Positions 56,381 to 64,000 of a stretch of 64,000 nucleotides of DNA are shown in pieces. The translations under genes were made by a program, and so were the position numbers. Each line of letters opens with the position of its first letter. Positions within the stretch are counted from its first letter, which is position 1. This stretch comes from Paenibacillus amylolyticus (lineage in GTDB: Bacteria > Bacillota > Bacilli > Paenibacillales > Paenibacillaceae): the NCBI RefSeq assembly GCF_029689945.1, contig NZ_CP121451.1:1364001-1428000 (forward strand), written 5' to 3'. The notes beneath the pieces are model-generated. The model was not told the DNA's origin and ran no database searches. It saw nothing but the letters and a program-made list of their open reading frames with translations.

Positions 56381-57267
56381 GTGAAGACGGATACGGCCGT
56401 TAGATTGCCAACTTACCCGGGACAGACCGAGGTTCGGCATGGTTGAGAAGGTTCGGCTATGTTCTACTATATTTCCTCTTGTCCCTGGTCGCTTTGCTGC
56501 AGATTTTGCCCTTGGTATGGCTAATGTTATTCTCGCTTAAAAATAATCAGGAAGTATTCGACATGGCGCCTTTTTCCCTTCCTGCTACTCCCCGTTGGGA
56601 AAACTATGTCAAGGTATGGACAGAGGGGAATATCAGCTTATACTTCTTTAACAGTGTATGGATTACGGTGGTTGCGGTTGTGTTCACCGTGCTGTTTGCC
56701 AGTCTGGTGACCTTTGCCATCACACGTATGCGCTGGAAGGGTCGTTCGCTGGTTTTGGGACTGTTCATGGTGGGGCTGATGATTCCTGTGCACTCCACGT
56801 TGATCCCGCTGTTCAGCTTGTTCCTGAAGCTTCATCTAACCGATCATCCGTTGTCAGTCATTTTGTCTTACATTGCCTTTAATATGCCAATTACCATTAT
56901 GATTCTGCTCGGGTTCTACTATGCCCTTCCTCGGGAAGTGGAGGAAGCGGCCGTGATGGATGGCTGCTCCGTGCATCGGATTTTCTTCCGAATTGTGCTG
57001 CCGATGACGTCTTCGGTCATTTCCACAACGGCGATCATCAACATGATCTATAACTGGAATGAGTTCATCTTTGTGAATACGTTCATTAGTACCGATTCGT
57101 ACAAGACCCTGACCGTTGGGGTACAGAACTTTATCGGACAATATACAACGGATTGGGGAGCCATTGGCGCGACGCTGATGATCAGCATTATGCCGATCCT
57201 GATCGCTTTTCTCATCCTGAGTAATCGAATTGTAGAGGGTATTGCTGCCGGTTCGGTTAAAGGCTAG
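56381..57267 (+). CDS. CUT1 sugar ABC transporter permease 2, third system, probable frameshift near the start
   Basis: The main frame (from TTG 56443) has six spans, the EAA loop (EEAAVMDGCSVHRIFFRIVLPMT) and the ending VEGIAAGSVKG. That TTG lacks a ribosome site. A perfect AAAGGAGGTCC lies eight bases before GTG 56381, which opens a 20-codon frame (KTDTAVRLPTYPGQTEVRHG). One more G at 56431-56432 joins the two and gives 295 aa, so the true start is probably GTG 56381. Confidence 0.75.
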
Positions 57268-57294
57268 AAATTTAAGGTCGAAGATGTAAGGTTT

Positions 57295-57341
57295 AAGGTC
57301 CTTCCATTACTTGCGTAAAGTGAGTTGGGAGGGGCCTTTTT
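57295..57341 (+). terminator. Probable terminator of the third transporter operon
   Basis: AAGGTCCTTCC pairs with GGGAGGGGCCTT, with a mismatch, and is followed by TTTTT. Confidence 0.65.
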
Positions 57342-57515
57342 GATTTTCTAAAACCTCTGGTAGGCGTGCGGAGCCGGGGTTCGATGAAAATGCTGAAAAT
57401 ACCTATTTATGGAATTACAAAAAACTTTCAACTATTTTCGTAAAACTACTGCATTTTCAAACTACCTGTGCTAACATACCCTAAGAATTAAAGCCCACAT
57501 GGGAAAGGTGAGAAA

Positions 57516-58925
57516 ATGACAGCAATATCCTCAACCAAAGAGTCCCTTCGTTCGGATGCCAAGGATCTCAATCTGATTCGATTGACATGGCCTATATTCC
57601 TGGAACTCTTTTTGTTTATGTTGATGGGGAGCGTGGATACGCTCATGCTCAGCTCGGTATCCGATAACGCGGTCTCCGGCGTTGGAGCAGCCAATCAGAT
57701 TATCTCTATCGCTATCCTTGTACTGGAAGTCATTGGACATGGTGCTGCCATTGTAGTGGCACAATATATTGGATCGAAAAAGCTAAGTGAAGCAGCACAG
57801 GTTACAGGTAATGCCATTACACTGAACCTTATTGTGGGGCTGGTCCTCAGCGGAATTTTCCTTCTGTTCGGCGGACAATTGCTAACCCTTCTGAATATTC
57901 AAGGCGAAATTTATGATTTTGCCCGTTCGTATATAAATATCGTCGGTGGCGGAATCTTCCTCCAGGCACTCATTAATGCGCTGGCTGCGACGATTCGTAC
58001 ACATGGTTATACCAAAGAAACGATGTATGTTGCTGTATTCATGAATGTCATTCACGTGGTTGGTAACTATGCATTGATCTTCGGTCACTTCGGCCTGCCG
58101 AAGCTAGGGGTAGAAGGTGCAGCCATCTCCACGGTAGGAAGTCGGTTTATCTGCCTGCTGATCTTCTTCTGGTTGTTGTATCGTGTGAGCGAGGTACGGG
58201 TGGATTTCGAATACTACATTAAATTGTCCAAACATTTTATTGGCAAAATTCTGCGGATTGGCATTCCGTCTGCGATGGAATCGATGGTATATCACTCCTG
58301 CCAGCTCGTGTTCACGCTGTATGTGACCTATCTGGGCGCAGAAGCCATGGCAACCAAGCAGTATGCGGGCAATATCTCCAGCTATATCTACTTGTTCAGC
58401 ATGGCGATTGGTATGGGGACATCAATCATTGTAGGCCGGCTTGTGGGTGCGAGGCGCAAAGACGATGCGTACAAACGTGTTTTTGACAGTGTAAAATGGG
58501 CCCTCCTGGCCACGGTTATCATTGATGTCATCATCATTTTTTTTCGTGTACCGCTGATGAGCATCTTTACGGATAATCCGGAAATTATTAAGCTGGGGGC
58601 TCAGGTGATTTTGCTCAGTCTTTTGCTCGAAACCGGGCGTACCTGCAATATTGTGATCATAGGTTCCCTGCGTGCGGCAGGGGATGCAAAATTCCCGGTA
58701 TACATGGGGCTGATCTCCATGGTCTGCATGAGTCTGCCACTGGGGTATCTGCTTATATTCCAGCTTCATCTGGGGCTTGCGGGCGTGTGGCTTGCCATTG
58801 CGGCGGATGAGTGGACCCGGGCAGTTATTATGTACTTCCGCTGGAAGAGCAGAGCCTGGGAGAAACATGAACTGGTGGAGCATGATGACGAAGAGGTTGG
58901 TGCACAGCCAGTACCGGCTGTCTGA
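57516..58925 (+). CDS. MATE-family efflux protein, 469 aa
   Basis: Twelve hydrophobic spans in two halves are visible, with MATE patterns LTWPIFLELFLFMLMGSVDTLML and, in the second half, RIGIPSAMESMVYHSCQLVFTLYVTYLG. MATE proteins export cationic drugs or metabolites in exchange for Na+ or H+. GAAAGGTGAG precedes ATG 57516. Its own substrate is unknown. An AraC regulator gene follows after a terminator. Confidence 0.88.
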   Translation: MTAISSTKESLRSDAKDLNLIRLTWPIFLELFLFMLMGSVDTLMLSSVSDNAVSGVGAANQIISIAILVLEVIGHGAAIVVAQYIGSKKLSEAAQVTGNAITLNLIVGLVLSGIFLLFGGQLLTLLNIQGEIYDFARSYINIVGGGIFLQALINALAATIRTHGYTKETMYVAVFMNVIHVVGNYALIFGHFGLPKLGVEGAAISTVGSRFICLLIFFWLLYRVSEVRVDFEYYIKLSKHFIGKILRIGIPSAMESMVYHSCQLVFTLYVTYLGAEAMATKQYAGNISSYIYLFSMAIGMGTSIIVGRLVGARRKDDAYKRVFDSVKWALLATVIIDVIIIFFRVPLMSIFTDNPEIIKLGAQVILLSLLLETGRTCNIVIIGSLRAAGDAKFPVYMGLISMVCMSLPLGYLLIFQLHLGLAGVWLAIAADEWTRAVIMYFRWKSRAWEKHELVEHDDEEVGAQPVPAV

Positions 58926-58956
58926 CAACGAATATGATATGTGGATAAATAAAAGG

Positions 58957-59001
58957 AGAGTCAATGACGGAAAAGATCCAATCCGTGATTGGCTCTTTTT
59001 T
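58957..59001 (+). terminator. Rho-independent terminator after the MATE gene
   Basis: AGAGTCAAT pairs with ATTGGCTCT, followed by TTTTT. It lies inside the upstream extension of the AraC frame, which argues for the shorter AraC start. Confidence 0.75.
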
Positions 59002-59104
59002 GCATTTTCGGCAGAGGGCAACCGAAGTGAAGTTAGCAAAAATGATCAAAACGGTACTTACATCGTTCACGTATAGTAAGGATATGGAAGGAGGCTTACT
59101 TCAG

Positions 59105-60001
59105 TTGAGCCGTTACCGTGCAATGATTCAGCAAAGTTTGTTCTATATTGAAACCCATCTGCATGAGGAGATCGGGTTGGAAGAAGTAGCGTCCGAGGCG
59201 TTGTTGTCGCCGTATCACTACCACCGGATTTTCCGTAATGAGGTGGGCATGACCGTGGTGGATTATATCCGAAACCGCCGGATGAGCTTGGCGTCCACAG
59301 CCCTGCGATCGACGGATGCAGGCATTCTGGACATCTCCCTGGCATGTGGATTTGAAAGTCAGGAAGCCTTCACCCGTGCATTTCGCAAATGTTATGGCAT
59401 GCCACCAGGACGTTTTCGCAAATTGTTCGATCTGAAATTATTCAAAGGAAGAACCAGAGGAGGAGAAGTACAGATGAATCAGACGTCAACGATTACAGGC
59501 TGGATGTTAACCGGAAGTCATCCGCAAAATTATGAGATGGGCATTGATCCTGCCGAAGTGCATCAGGGGAAAGCTTCAGGTTACTTGAAAGCAGTTACGC
59601 CAATGGAGCCTAACGAGTTCGCCACGATGATGCAACAGTTCAGAGCGGAAAAGTATGTAGGGAAGCGGATGAAGTTATCGGGATTTGTGAAGACCGAGCG
59701 CGTGGAGGCGTTCTGCGGATTATGGATGCGTGTGGATAATAACGTTCATGATGTCCTTCAATTTGATAACATGCATGATCGGCCAATTACGGGTACGCAG
59801 CCATGGAATCAGTACAACATTGTGCTTGATGTGCCTGAGGGCAGCGCGGTCATTTCGTTCGGGGTGATTTTGAACGGCAAAGGTAAAGTGTGGGTCGACA
59901 GTTTCCGCTTCGAAGAGGTTGATCTGAACACGCCGCTGACACATATGGAGACAGAGTACGAAATGTCGGACGAGCCGCTCAATCTGTCATTTGAGGAGTA
60001 G
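59105..60001 (+). CDS. AraC-family regulator with N-terminal HTH and C-terminal ligand-type domain, 298 aa
   Basis: The HTH pair is at the N-terminus (IGLEEVASEALLSPYHYHRIFRNEVG, then ILDISLACGFESQEAFTRAFRKCYGMPPGRFRK). The C-terminal about 165 residues (GWMLTGSHPQNYEMGIDPAEVHQGKASGYLKAV, WMRVDNN, NQYNIVLDVPEGSAVISFGVILNGKGKVWVDSF) form a jelly-roll-like domain that I cannot name, probably a sensor. TTG 59105 has GAAGGAGG nine bases upstream; the longer frame from 58964 runs through a terminator. The target may be the MATE gene (inference). Confidence 0.8.
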   Translation: MSRYRAMIQQSLFYIETHLHEEIGLEEVASEALLSPYHYHRIFRNEVGMTVVDYIRNRRMSLASTALRSTDAGILDISLACGFESQEAFTRAFRKCYGMPPGRFRKLFDLKLFKGRTRGGEVQMNQTSTITGWMLTGSHPQNYEMGIDPAEVHQGKASGYLKAVTPMEPNEFATMMQQFRAEKYVGKRMKLSGFVKTERVEAFCGLWMRVDNNVHDVLQFDNMHDRPITGTQPWNQYNIVLDVPEGSAVISFGVILNGKGKVWVDSFRFEEVDLNTPLTHMETEYEMSDEPLNLSFEE

Positions 60002-60098
60002 GAGATATGTATGTCATCCTGGAACTAAAAAATCTATAAATGATTCAGTCATTAACTCTGGGGCGGGGAGCTAATCTTACTCCCCTTACTAGATGGTA

Positions 60099-60308
60099 TC
60101 ATTTTTTAATATTCTTCTCGTACGTGTAAAGGACTTCAATAAACTTTGTGACTAATTCCTGTCGTAAATCTTCTCGATTTTGAATAGATGTTTGACGAAG
60201 AGATTTTTTTATTTTTGGCTCAAACTTTCTTATTATTTCAAGAATGACAGTTGGGTTATCTCTTTTGGCTTCAGATAGAAGGTCGTATAACTTGTATGGA
60301 CTGCTCAT
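60099..60308 (-). CDS. Small sigma-region-2-like / HTH_16-type protein, 69 aa
   Basis: AGGAGGAG lies before ATG 60308. The single helical domain (LLSEAKRDNPTVILEIIRKFEPKIKKSL, then NREDLRQELVTKFIEVLYTYE) resembles the conserved start of sigma region 2 and the HTH_16 family, as in B. subtilis RsoA, the small partner of SigO. It follows the sigma-like gene by 77 bases on the same strand. I infer a split sigma pair: this part would contact core polymerase, the other would read the -35 region. The local DNA is AT-rich. Confidence 0.6.
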   Translation of the reverse strand: MSSPYKLYDLLSEAKRDNPTVILEIIRKFEPKIKKSLRQTSIQNREDLRQELVTKFIEVLYTYEKNIKK

Positions 60309-60385
60309 AATTGTTCTCCTCCTAATATCTAGTTCTTACAGTAATGGCGATGTTATTAGATGAGAGCTAGGAATAATTAAGTTTA

Positions 60386-60814
60386 CTATCTACTGGTTTC
60401 ATCTGTTAAAAAATGGCGTAATTTTCTTAATGCATTTTTCCTTGTTTTTGAGATGCTTTGCTGACTTACTCCTAATTGCTGTGAAATTTCTATATCTTTC
60501 TTTTCTTCCGCATAAGTAAGGTTTAAGATTTCTTTTTCTCGTTCAGATAATGTTAAGAAAAACTTGTGTAAATTTGGATCACTTATTTGATTCTCCAGTC
60601 TGTGTAGATGAAATCCCAATAACTTCTCATCATCTTCATAAGCGATATGATTTTCTTCAATATCGTCCATGATTAAAGGGTTTCTTTCATTGTGTTTGCG
60701 GATTTTTTTATCAAAGTTTATTGAATTAAAATGTAAGAGAGAAGATATATAACTAACAAACTTTCTCTCGTGATGAGCTTTGATTTCAGGAGTTATTCTT
60801 TTCTTTTCGATCAT
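60386..60814 (-). CDS. Sigma-70-family-like protein with region 4, 142 aa
   Basis: AGGAGGT lies nine bases before ATG 60814. The C-terminal 45 residues are a clear sigma region 4 helix-turn-helix (LSEREKEILNLTYAEEKKDIEISQQLGVSQQSISKTRKNALRKLR). The N-terminal 90 residues are charged and helical (HHERKFVSYISSLLHFNSINFDKKI) without a complete region 2. Size and make-up resemble SigO/UviA-like sigma factors that need a partner. It stands between its possible partner and an unknown small protein in an AT-rich islet. Confidence 0.7.
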   Translation of the reverse strand: MIEKKRITPEIKAHHERKFVSYISSLLHFNSINFDKKIRKHNERNPLIMDDIEENHIAYEDDEKLLGFHLHRLENQISDPNLHKFFLTLSEREKEILNLTYAEEKKDIEISQQLGVSQQSISKTRKNALRKLRHFLTDETSR

Positions 60815-60851
60815 ACATGTGCGACCTCCTAACAGTTTATTGTATAAATAA

Positions 60852-60863
60852 GAACATTTGTTC
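60852..60863. promoter_or_regulatory. GAAC-N4-GTTC palindrome (LexA-box-like) at the sigma-gene promoter
   Basis: GAACATTTGTTC fits the core of the Gram-positive LexA box (CGAACNNNNGTTCG) but lacks the outer C/G. It lies between a TATAAT-like box (minus strand, about 60875) and the sigma-like gene. Confidence 0.35.
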
Positions 60864-60942
60864 CTATTATATTATACACCTTTTTGAAGGAGGATGATCA
60901 TTATTTTAGAAAAAAAATATAAAAATGTAATAATATTAAAAG

Positions 60943-60973
60943 AAGGTAGCTCATCAGAAAGATGAGCTACCTT
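60943..60973 (-). terminator. Rho-independent terminator of the 109-aa gene
   Basis: AAGGTAGCTCATC and GATGAGCTACCTT (either strand) pair around AGAAA. On the minus strand T-rich sequence follows, 20 bases after the stop at 60993. Confidence 0.85.
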
Positions 60974-60992
60974 ATAGCGTTTATAAAATATA

Positions 60993-61322
60993 TTAGTTCG
61001 GGTTAGAGTTGTAGAATGTAAAACCAGAAAGAGTTCGTGCTGTTGTATTTCTGATCATACTAGTATTAACTTTAACTGCAGCTACGCCTTGTTTGGACTC
61101 TGCAGCGATGATGCCCCCTTCAGTAACATAGTTACCGATAACAGCACCGGATTCAGGTGCACCCTCCGCAATGAATCGATCACCACACTTACACTTGAAA
61201 TAACCGCTGTGTCCAGGAAACTGACTAGTTAAGAGTTTACCTGTACTATCTGCAACATAAGCCGCCCCCTGTAAATACATTCTGTGACTTGCACCGTATG
61301 TTGTGCAAACTGATTCTGCCAT
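60993..61322 (-). CDS. Unrecognised 109-aa protein of the split-sigma islet
   Basis: AAGGAGAG lies just before ATG 61322. The product begins MAESVCTTYGASHRMYLQGAAYVADS, has CKCGDRF near residue 45 and ends with an Asn-rich tail (NTTARTLSGFTFYNSNPN). No signal peptide or membrane span is visible. Composition (Gly, Ala, Ser, Thr) and the beta-type pattern suggest a small folded or assembling protein. It has its own terminator and a perfect 12-base palindrome in its leader, and may be the target of the neighbouring sigma pair. Function unknown. Confidence 0.65.
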   Translation of the reverse strand: MAESVCTTYGASHRMYLQGAAYVADSTGKLLTSQFPGHSGYFKCKCGDRFIAEGAPESGAVIGNYVTEGGIIAAESKQGVAAVKVNTSMIRNTTARTLSGFTFYNSNPN

Positions 61323-61351
61323 TTAAAATCTCTCCTTAAAATATGAATTTC

Positions 61352-61363
61352 AAGAACGTTCTT
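61352..61363. promoter_or_regulatory. Perfect 12-base palindrome in the leader of the 109-aa gene
   Basis: AAGAACGTTCTT lies 30 bases upstream of the start. It shares GAAC/GTTC with the site at 60852 but without the four-base spacer. It could be a regulator site or part of a hairpin. The rest of 61364-61649 shows no gene. Confidence 0.35.
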
Positions 61364-61649
61364 TCCGGATAAGAGCGGCCTTGTAATAAGGTAAAGAGAG
61401 GTGAACCCATAAAAAAACAACCTAAATCCTATTTTTTTTAAAATTATTTTGCAGTGATGTTCTTAAACAAACTGGATGATATACTACTTTTTTGTTGCCT
61501 TTGGGGTATAAAGAAAGTATAGCCAAGTCCAAGCTGAGAGGATGCAAGCTGTTCATGCCAATTGCTAACTCATCCATAGCCAATTCCCACGGACCTTGCT
61601 AACATATACCCATAAACTAACTCATGACATAGATAAGAGGATGAATCTT

Positions 61650-62359
61650 ATGAATAAAAAAGTGCTCGTGGTAGATGACGAATCAAGTATCGTCAGTGCC
61701 ATTGCTTATGCGCTGCGGCGCGAAGGATATGAAGTAGAGACTGCGAGTGACGGCGAAGAGGCCTTGGTTAAGGTCGCATCGTTTCACCCACAGGTCATGA
61801 TTCTGGATGTGATGATGCCCAAGCTCGATGGATATGGCGTATGCCGCAGGCTGGAAGACCGGGAGGATATCGGCATTATTTTGCTGACCGTCAAAAATGA
61901 TATCGTGGATAAGATCGTTGGCCTGGAAATGGGTGCCGATGATTACATGACCAAACCATTCGAGATCCGTGAACTGCTCGCAAGGGTGAAAGCGCTCTTG
62001 CGCCGTGTCGAGAAGAGCACTCCACCACCGGATGATTCGAAGAATCAGGCGATCGTGAATGGCACACTGCGTATTCATGTTGCTCACCGCACGGTGACCG
62101 TGAATGAGGAGAAGCTGGATCTGACACCGAAAGAGTTCGATCTGCTGACCATTCTCATGTCCAATCCCGAACGAGTATACACGCGAGATGATCTGCTTGA
62201 TCGGGTGTGGGGCATGGAATACGCAGGGGGACACGAACCGTGGACATTCACATCCAGCGTTTGCGCAAAAAAATCGAAGATACAGATCAGCAAAAATTGC
62301 AGACGGTATATGGGATTGGCTACAAAGCATCTGCACCTGAACCAGGCGGGGCCATATGA
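61650..62359 (+). CDS. OmpR-type response regulator, one frameshift
   Basis: The receiver domain (D9/D10, phospho-acceptor D53 in MILDVMMPKLDG, Lys in MTKPFE) and winged helix (LTPKEFDLLTILMSNPERVYTRDDLLDRVWGM) are clear. One more G in the GGGGG run at 62226-62230 restores the C-terminus YAGGTRTVDIHIQRLRKKIED and YGIGYKA, ending at TGA 62357-62359 and giving 236 aa. The repaired stop overlaps the kinase start (ATGA), the usual coupling. AAGAGG lies nine bases before ATG 61650. Confidence 0.85.
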
Positions 62360-63868
62360 GAGTCAGCATCAAGCTGAAGTTCAGTGTTTTTCTGGCAGCC
62401 CTGCTAATCCTGACCGTAGTTGTGCTTAGTTCCCTGGTTCTGCGCGGTATTGAACGCAATCAGCAGTCACAGATCGAGGGGATTTTATCGCAACAGATGC
62501 GTCTGGTCAATTTGAATGTGCGACAGTCCTACTACACAGAGTCCGTTCATCTGGAGCAGGACGTTTTTTACAGCGAAATGGGCGCAGGCTGGCACAGGAA
62601 CTGGCCAACTCTACCGGATTGCCAATAGCACTCTATGACATGACAGGCCAGCAGGTGGGAGCATCCTTCGCCTCCGGTGAGAGTGAACTCGTTCAGGAAA
62701 CGCTAGACTATGCATTGCACAATAAAATAGCCTATCACGAGCAGGGCGAGACCCTGCTCTATGCCGCACCGCTGGATGGTCCGGATGGACAGATGGGCGC
62801 CGTATGGATACAATATCCGGTCCAGAGCTACCACGAGTTCTATACTCGCATCCTTCAACTGTTCATATGGGCAGGAATTACCGTGGTGGCGCTGAGCTTC
62901 ATCTTAGGTTATCTGTTCTATAATCGGTTTGCCGTTGCGATTACCCGGCTGAAGAGGTCTGCGGATTCCATTCGGGAAGGGAACTACATTACGGAGTCTC
63001 CTGTAAGGCGCAAGGATGAATTGGGAGAGCTGGGGCAGGGCATTTTTTATATGAGTACATCCATTCAGCAAAATATCACAGCCATGCATGCAGAGCAGCA
63101 GAAGCTGCAACTGGCGATAGAGAAGCTTCAGGCACTGGAACAGCAGCAGAAACAATATATTGGTAACATCAGCCATGAGTTTAAAACTCCGCTAACCTCG
63201 ATCAAAGCTTATGTGGAGCTGCTCGACATGTATAAGGATGATCCGCAACTGCTTGATGATGCGACGAGTAACATTGGCAAAGAAACGGAGCGGCTGTACG
63301 AGATGGTGGAGAAAGTACTGCATTTATCTGCTCTGGAGAAGTATGACTTCGAGAACCAGGCCGAAGATGTAGAGGTCAGTGCTCTGCTGGAGGATGCCTG
63401 TGGCCGGATGCGGGGAAAGCCGAGAAGTTTGCACTGAACATGGAACTGGATCTCGAACCTGCGGTGATCCGCAGTGATCAGGAGAGTCTGATGCATATTT
63501 TCATCAACATGTTGGATAATGCCATCAAATATAACGTTCCGGATGGTGTGATCCGGGTAAAGAGTGAACTGCGGATGCAGGAGCGTCAAGCGGTCATTCG
63601 CATCTATAACTCGGGTACGCCGATTCCGGCAGAGGCGCGAGAGAAGATATTTGAACCTTTTTACACCGTGAACAAAGACAGAGCCAGAAAAACCGGCGGA
63701 ACCGGACTGGGGCTATCTCTCGTGAAGCAGTTTGTTGAAAAGCAGGGCGGTACGATCACCTTACTGCCAAGCAGTACGAGCGAGTCTCAGAATGGAGAAG
63801 GAGTGACCTTCCAACTCTTATTTCCTTTGGCTGATGCAAGTTTACAAGTTCGAAACAAGTCTGAATAA
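62356..63868 (+). CDS. Membrane sensor histidine kinase, two frameshifts
   Basis: A first span (about 8-30), an extracellular domain, a second span (ILQLFIWAGITVVALSFILGYLFYN), HAMP, the H-box ISHEFKTPLTSIKAYVELL and the ATPase (FINMLDNAIKYN, GTGLGLSLVKQFVEKQGG) are present. Repairs are one G in the GGG run 62580-62582, restoring SEMGRRLAQELANSTGLPIALYDM, and one A in the AAA run 63416-63418, restoring RGKAEKFALNMELDL; the result is 504 aa. It phosphorylates the coupled regulator. A lipoprotein gene follows. Confidence 0.83.
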
Positions 63869-63926
63869 CTTTGGAAGTATGCCGTATGTATGCTTGGTCT
63901 TATAGCAAGAGAAACCAGGGGGGACC

Positions 63927-64000
63927 ATGATGAATTGGAAACAAGCAGCTTTGGGCACGTTCGGGGCCATTGTCCTGTTAACAACAGCAGCATGCGGGGA
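63927..64000 (+). CDS. Start of a lipoprotein gene, cut by the window edge
   Basis: AGGGGGG precedes ATG 63927. The first 24 residues (MMNWKQAALGTFGAIVLLTTAACG) are a complete lipoprotein signal with a TAAC lipobox. The mature part lies outside the window. It may belong to the two-component operon before it. Confidence 0.7.
   Translation, partial: MMNWKQAALGTFGAIVLLTTAACG

Noticed and set aside
58964..59104. Longer N-terminus of the AraC-type regulator
   Set aside because: The extension runs through the MATE terminator hairpin; TTG 59105 has a proper ribosome site.
4881..63418. Phase-variable genes or programmed frameshifting at the homopolymer runs
   Set aside because: The runs are only two to six bases long, the affected genes are ordinary metabolic and regulatory genes, and no slippery-site plus structure pattern is shared. 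Sequence error explains them better.

Overview
The window looks like chromosomal DNA of a Paenibacillus-type Firmicute. The evidence is the strong AGGAGG ribosome sites with frequent GTG/TTG starts, moderate GC, several CUT1 sugar transporters without their own ATPase, a YesM/YesN-type two-component system, and Bacillus-like genes (yjlB, yjlC-ndh, csbD, yhfK). This assignment is inference from gene content; no rRNA or tRNA gene is visible.

Layout. 0-5 kb: end of a cut-off gene, a small Cys protein, an HNH nuclease with a long disordered middle, a VTT membrane protein, a YjlB cupin and a divergent sugar-nucleotide-type epimerase. 5-9 kb: CsbD, then a DUF1641-ndh (yjlC-ndh) operon behind a Rex-like operator, and a YhfK-like SDR. 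8.8-13 kb: an OmpR-type two-component system followed by two PepSY proteins. 13-23 kb: a secreted GH43-ricin galactanase-type enzyme, an ABC exporter, about 1.7 kb of non-coding repeats, leucine dehydrogenase, UPF0316 and a secreted PL1 pectate lyase. 23-34 kb: a divergent beta-mannan utilisation locus (lacI, mannosylglucose phosphorylase, cellobiose 2-epimerase on the minus strand; ABC transporter, mannooligosaccharide phosphorylase, GH113 mannanase and CE7 acetyl esterase on the plus strand), with LacI-type operators and a cre-like site between. 34-48 kb: a TetR/quinone reductase pair, a phosphotransferase-glycosyltransferase pair, an ABC-F gene with a leader ORF and terminator, an ATP-grasp/DUF350/lipoprotein operon, a nucleoside hydrolase, a PadR/membrane pair, a UPF0303 gene and an LspA homologue. 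48-57 kb: two more CUT1 transporters around a YesM/YesN pair. 57-60 kb: MATE pump and AraC regulator. 60-61.4 kb: an AT-rich islet with two sigma-like fragments and an unrecognised 109-aa protein. 61.6-64 kb: a second OmpR-type two-component system and the start of a lipoprotein gene.

Two points colour the reading. First, fifteen genes are broken by single-base shifts at eighteen sites. At fifteen sites adding one base to a run of equal bases restores the protein family match, and the repaired lengths are multiples of three. This pattern points to under-called homopolymers in the sequence rather than to real pseudogenes, so I annotate these as whole genes. Second, two families of intergenic fold-back repeats recur: one of about 150-220 bp with terminal inverted repeats near ATAAANTGAACTAA (six copies), and one of about 200 bp with four nested TAACGAA sites (a triple tandem array plus one divergent copy).

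The least explained coding content is the split-sigma islet at 60.1-61.4 kb. The best-supported metabolic system is the mannan locus.
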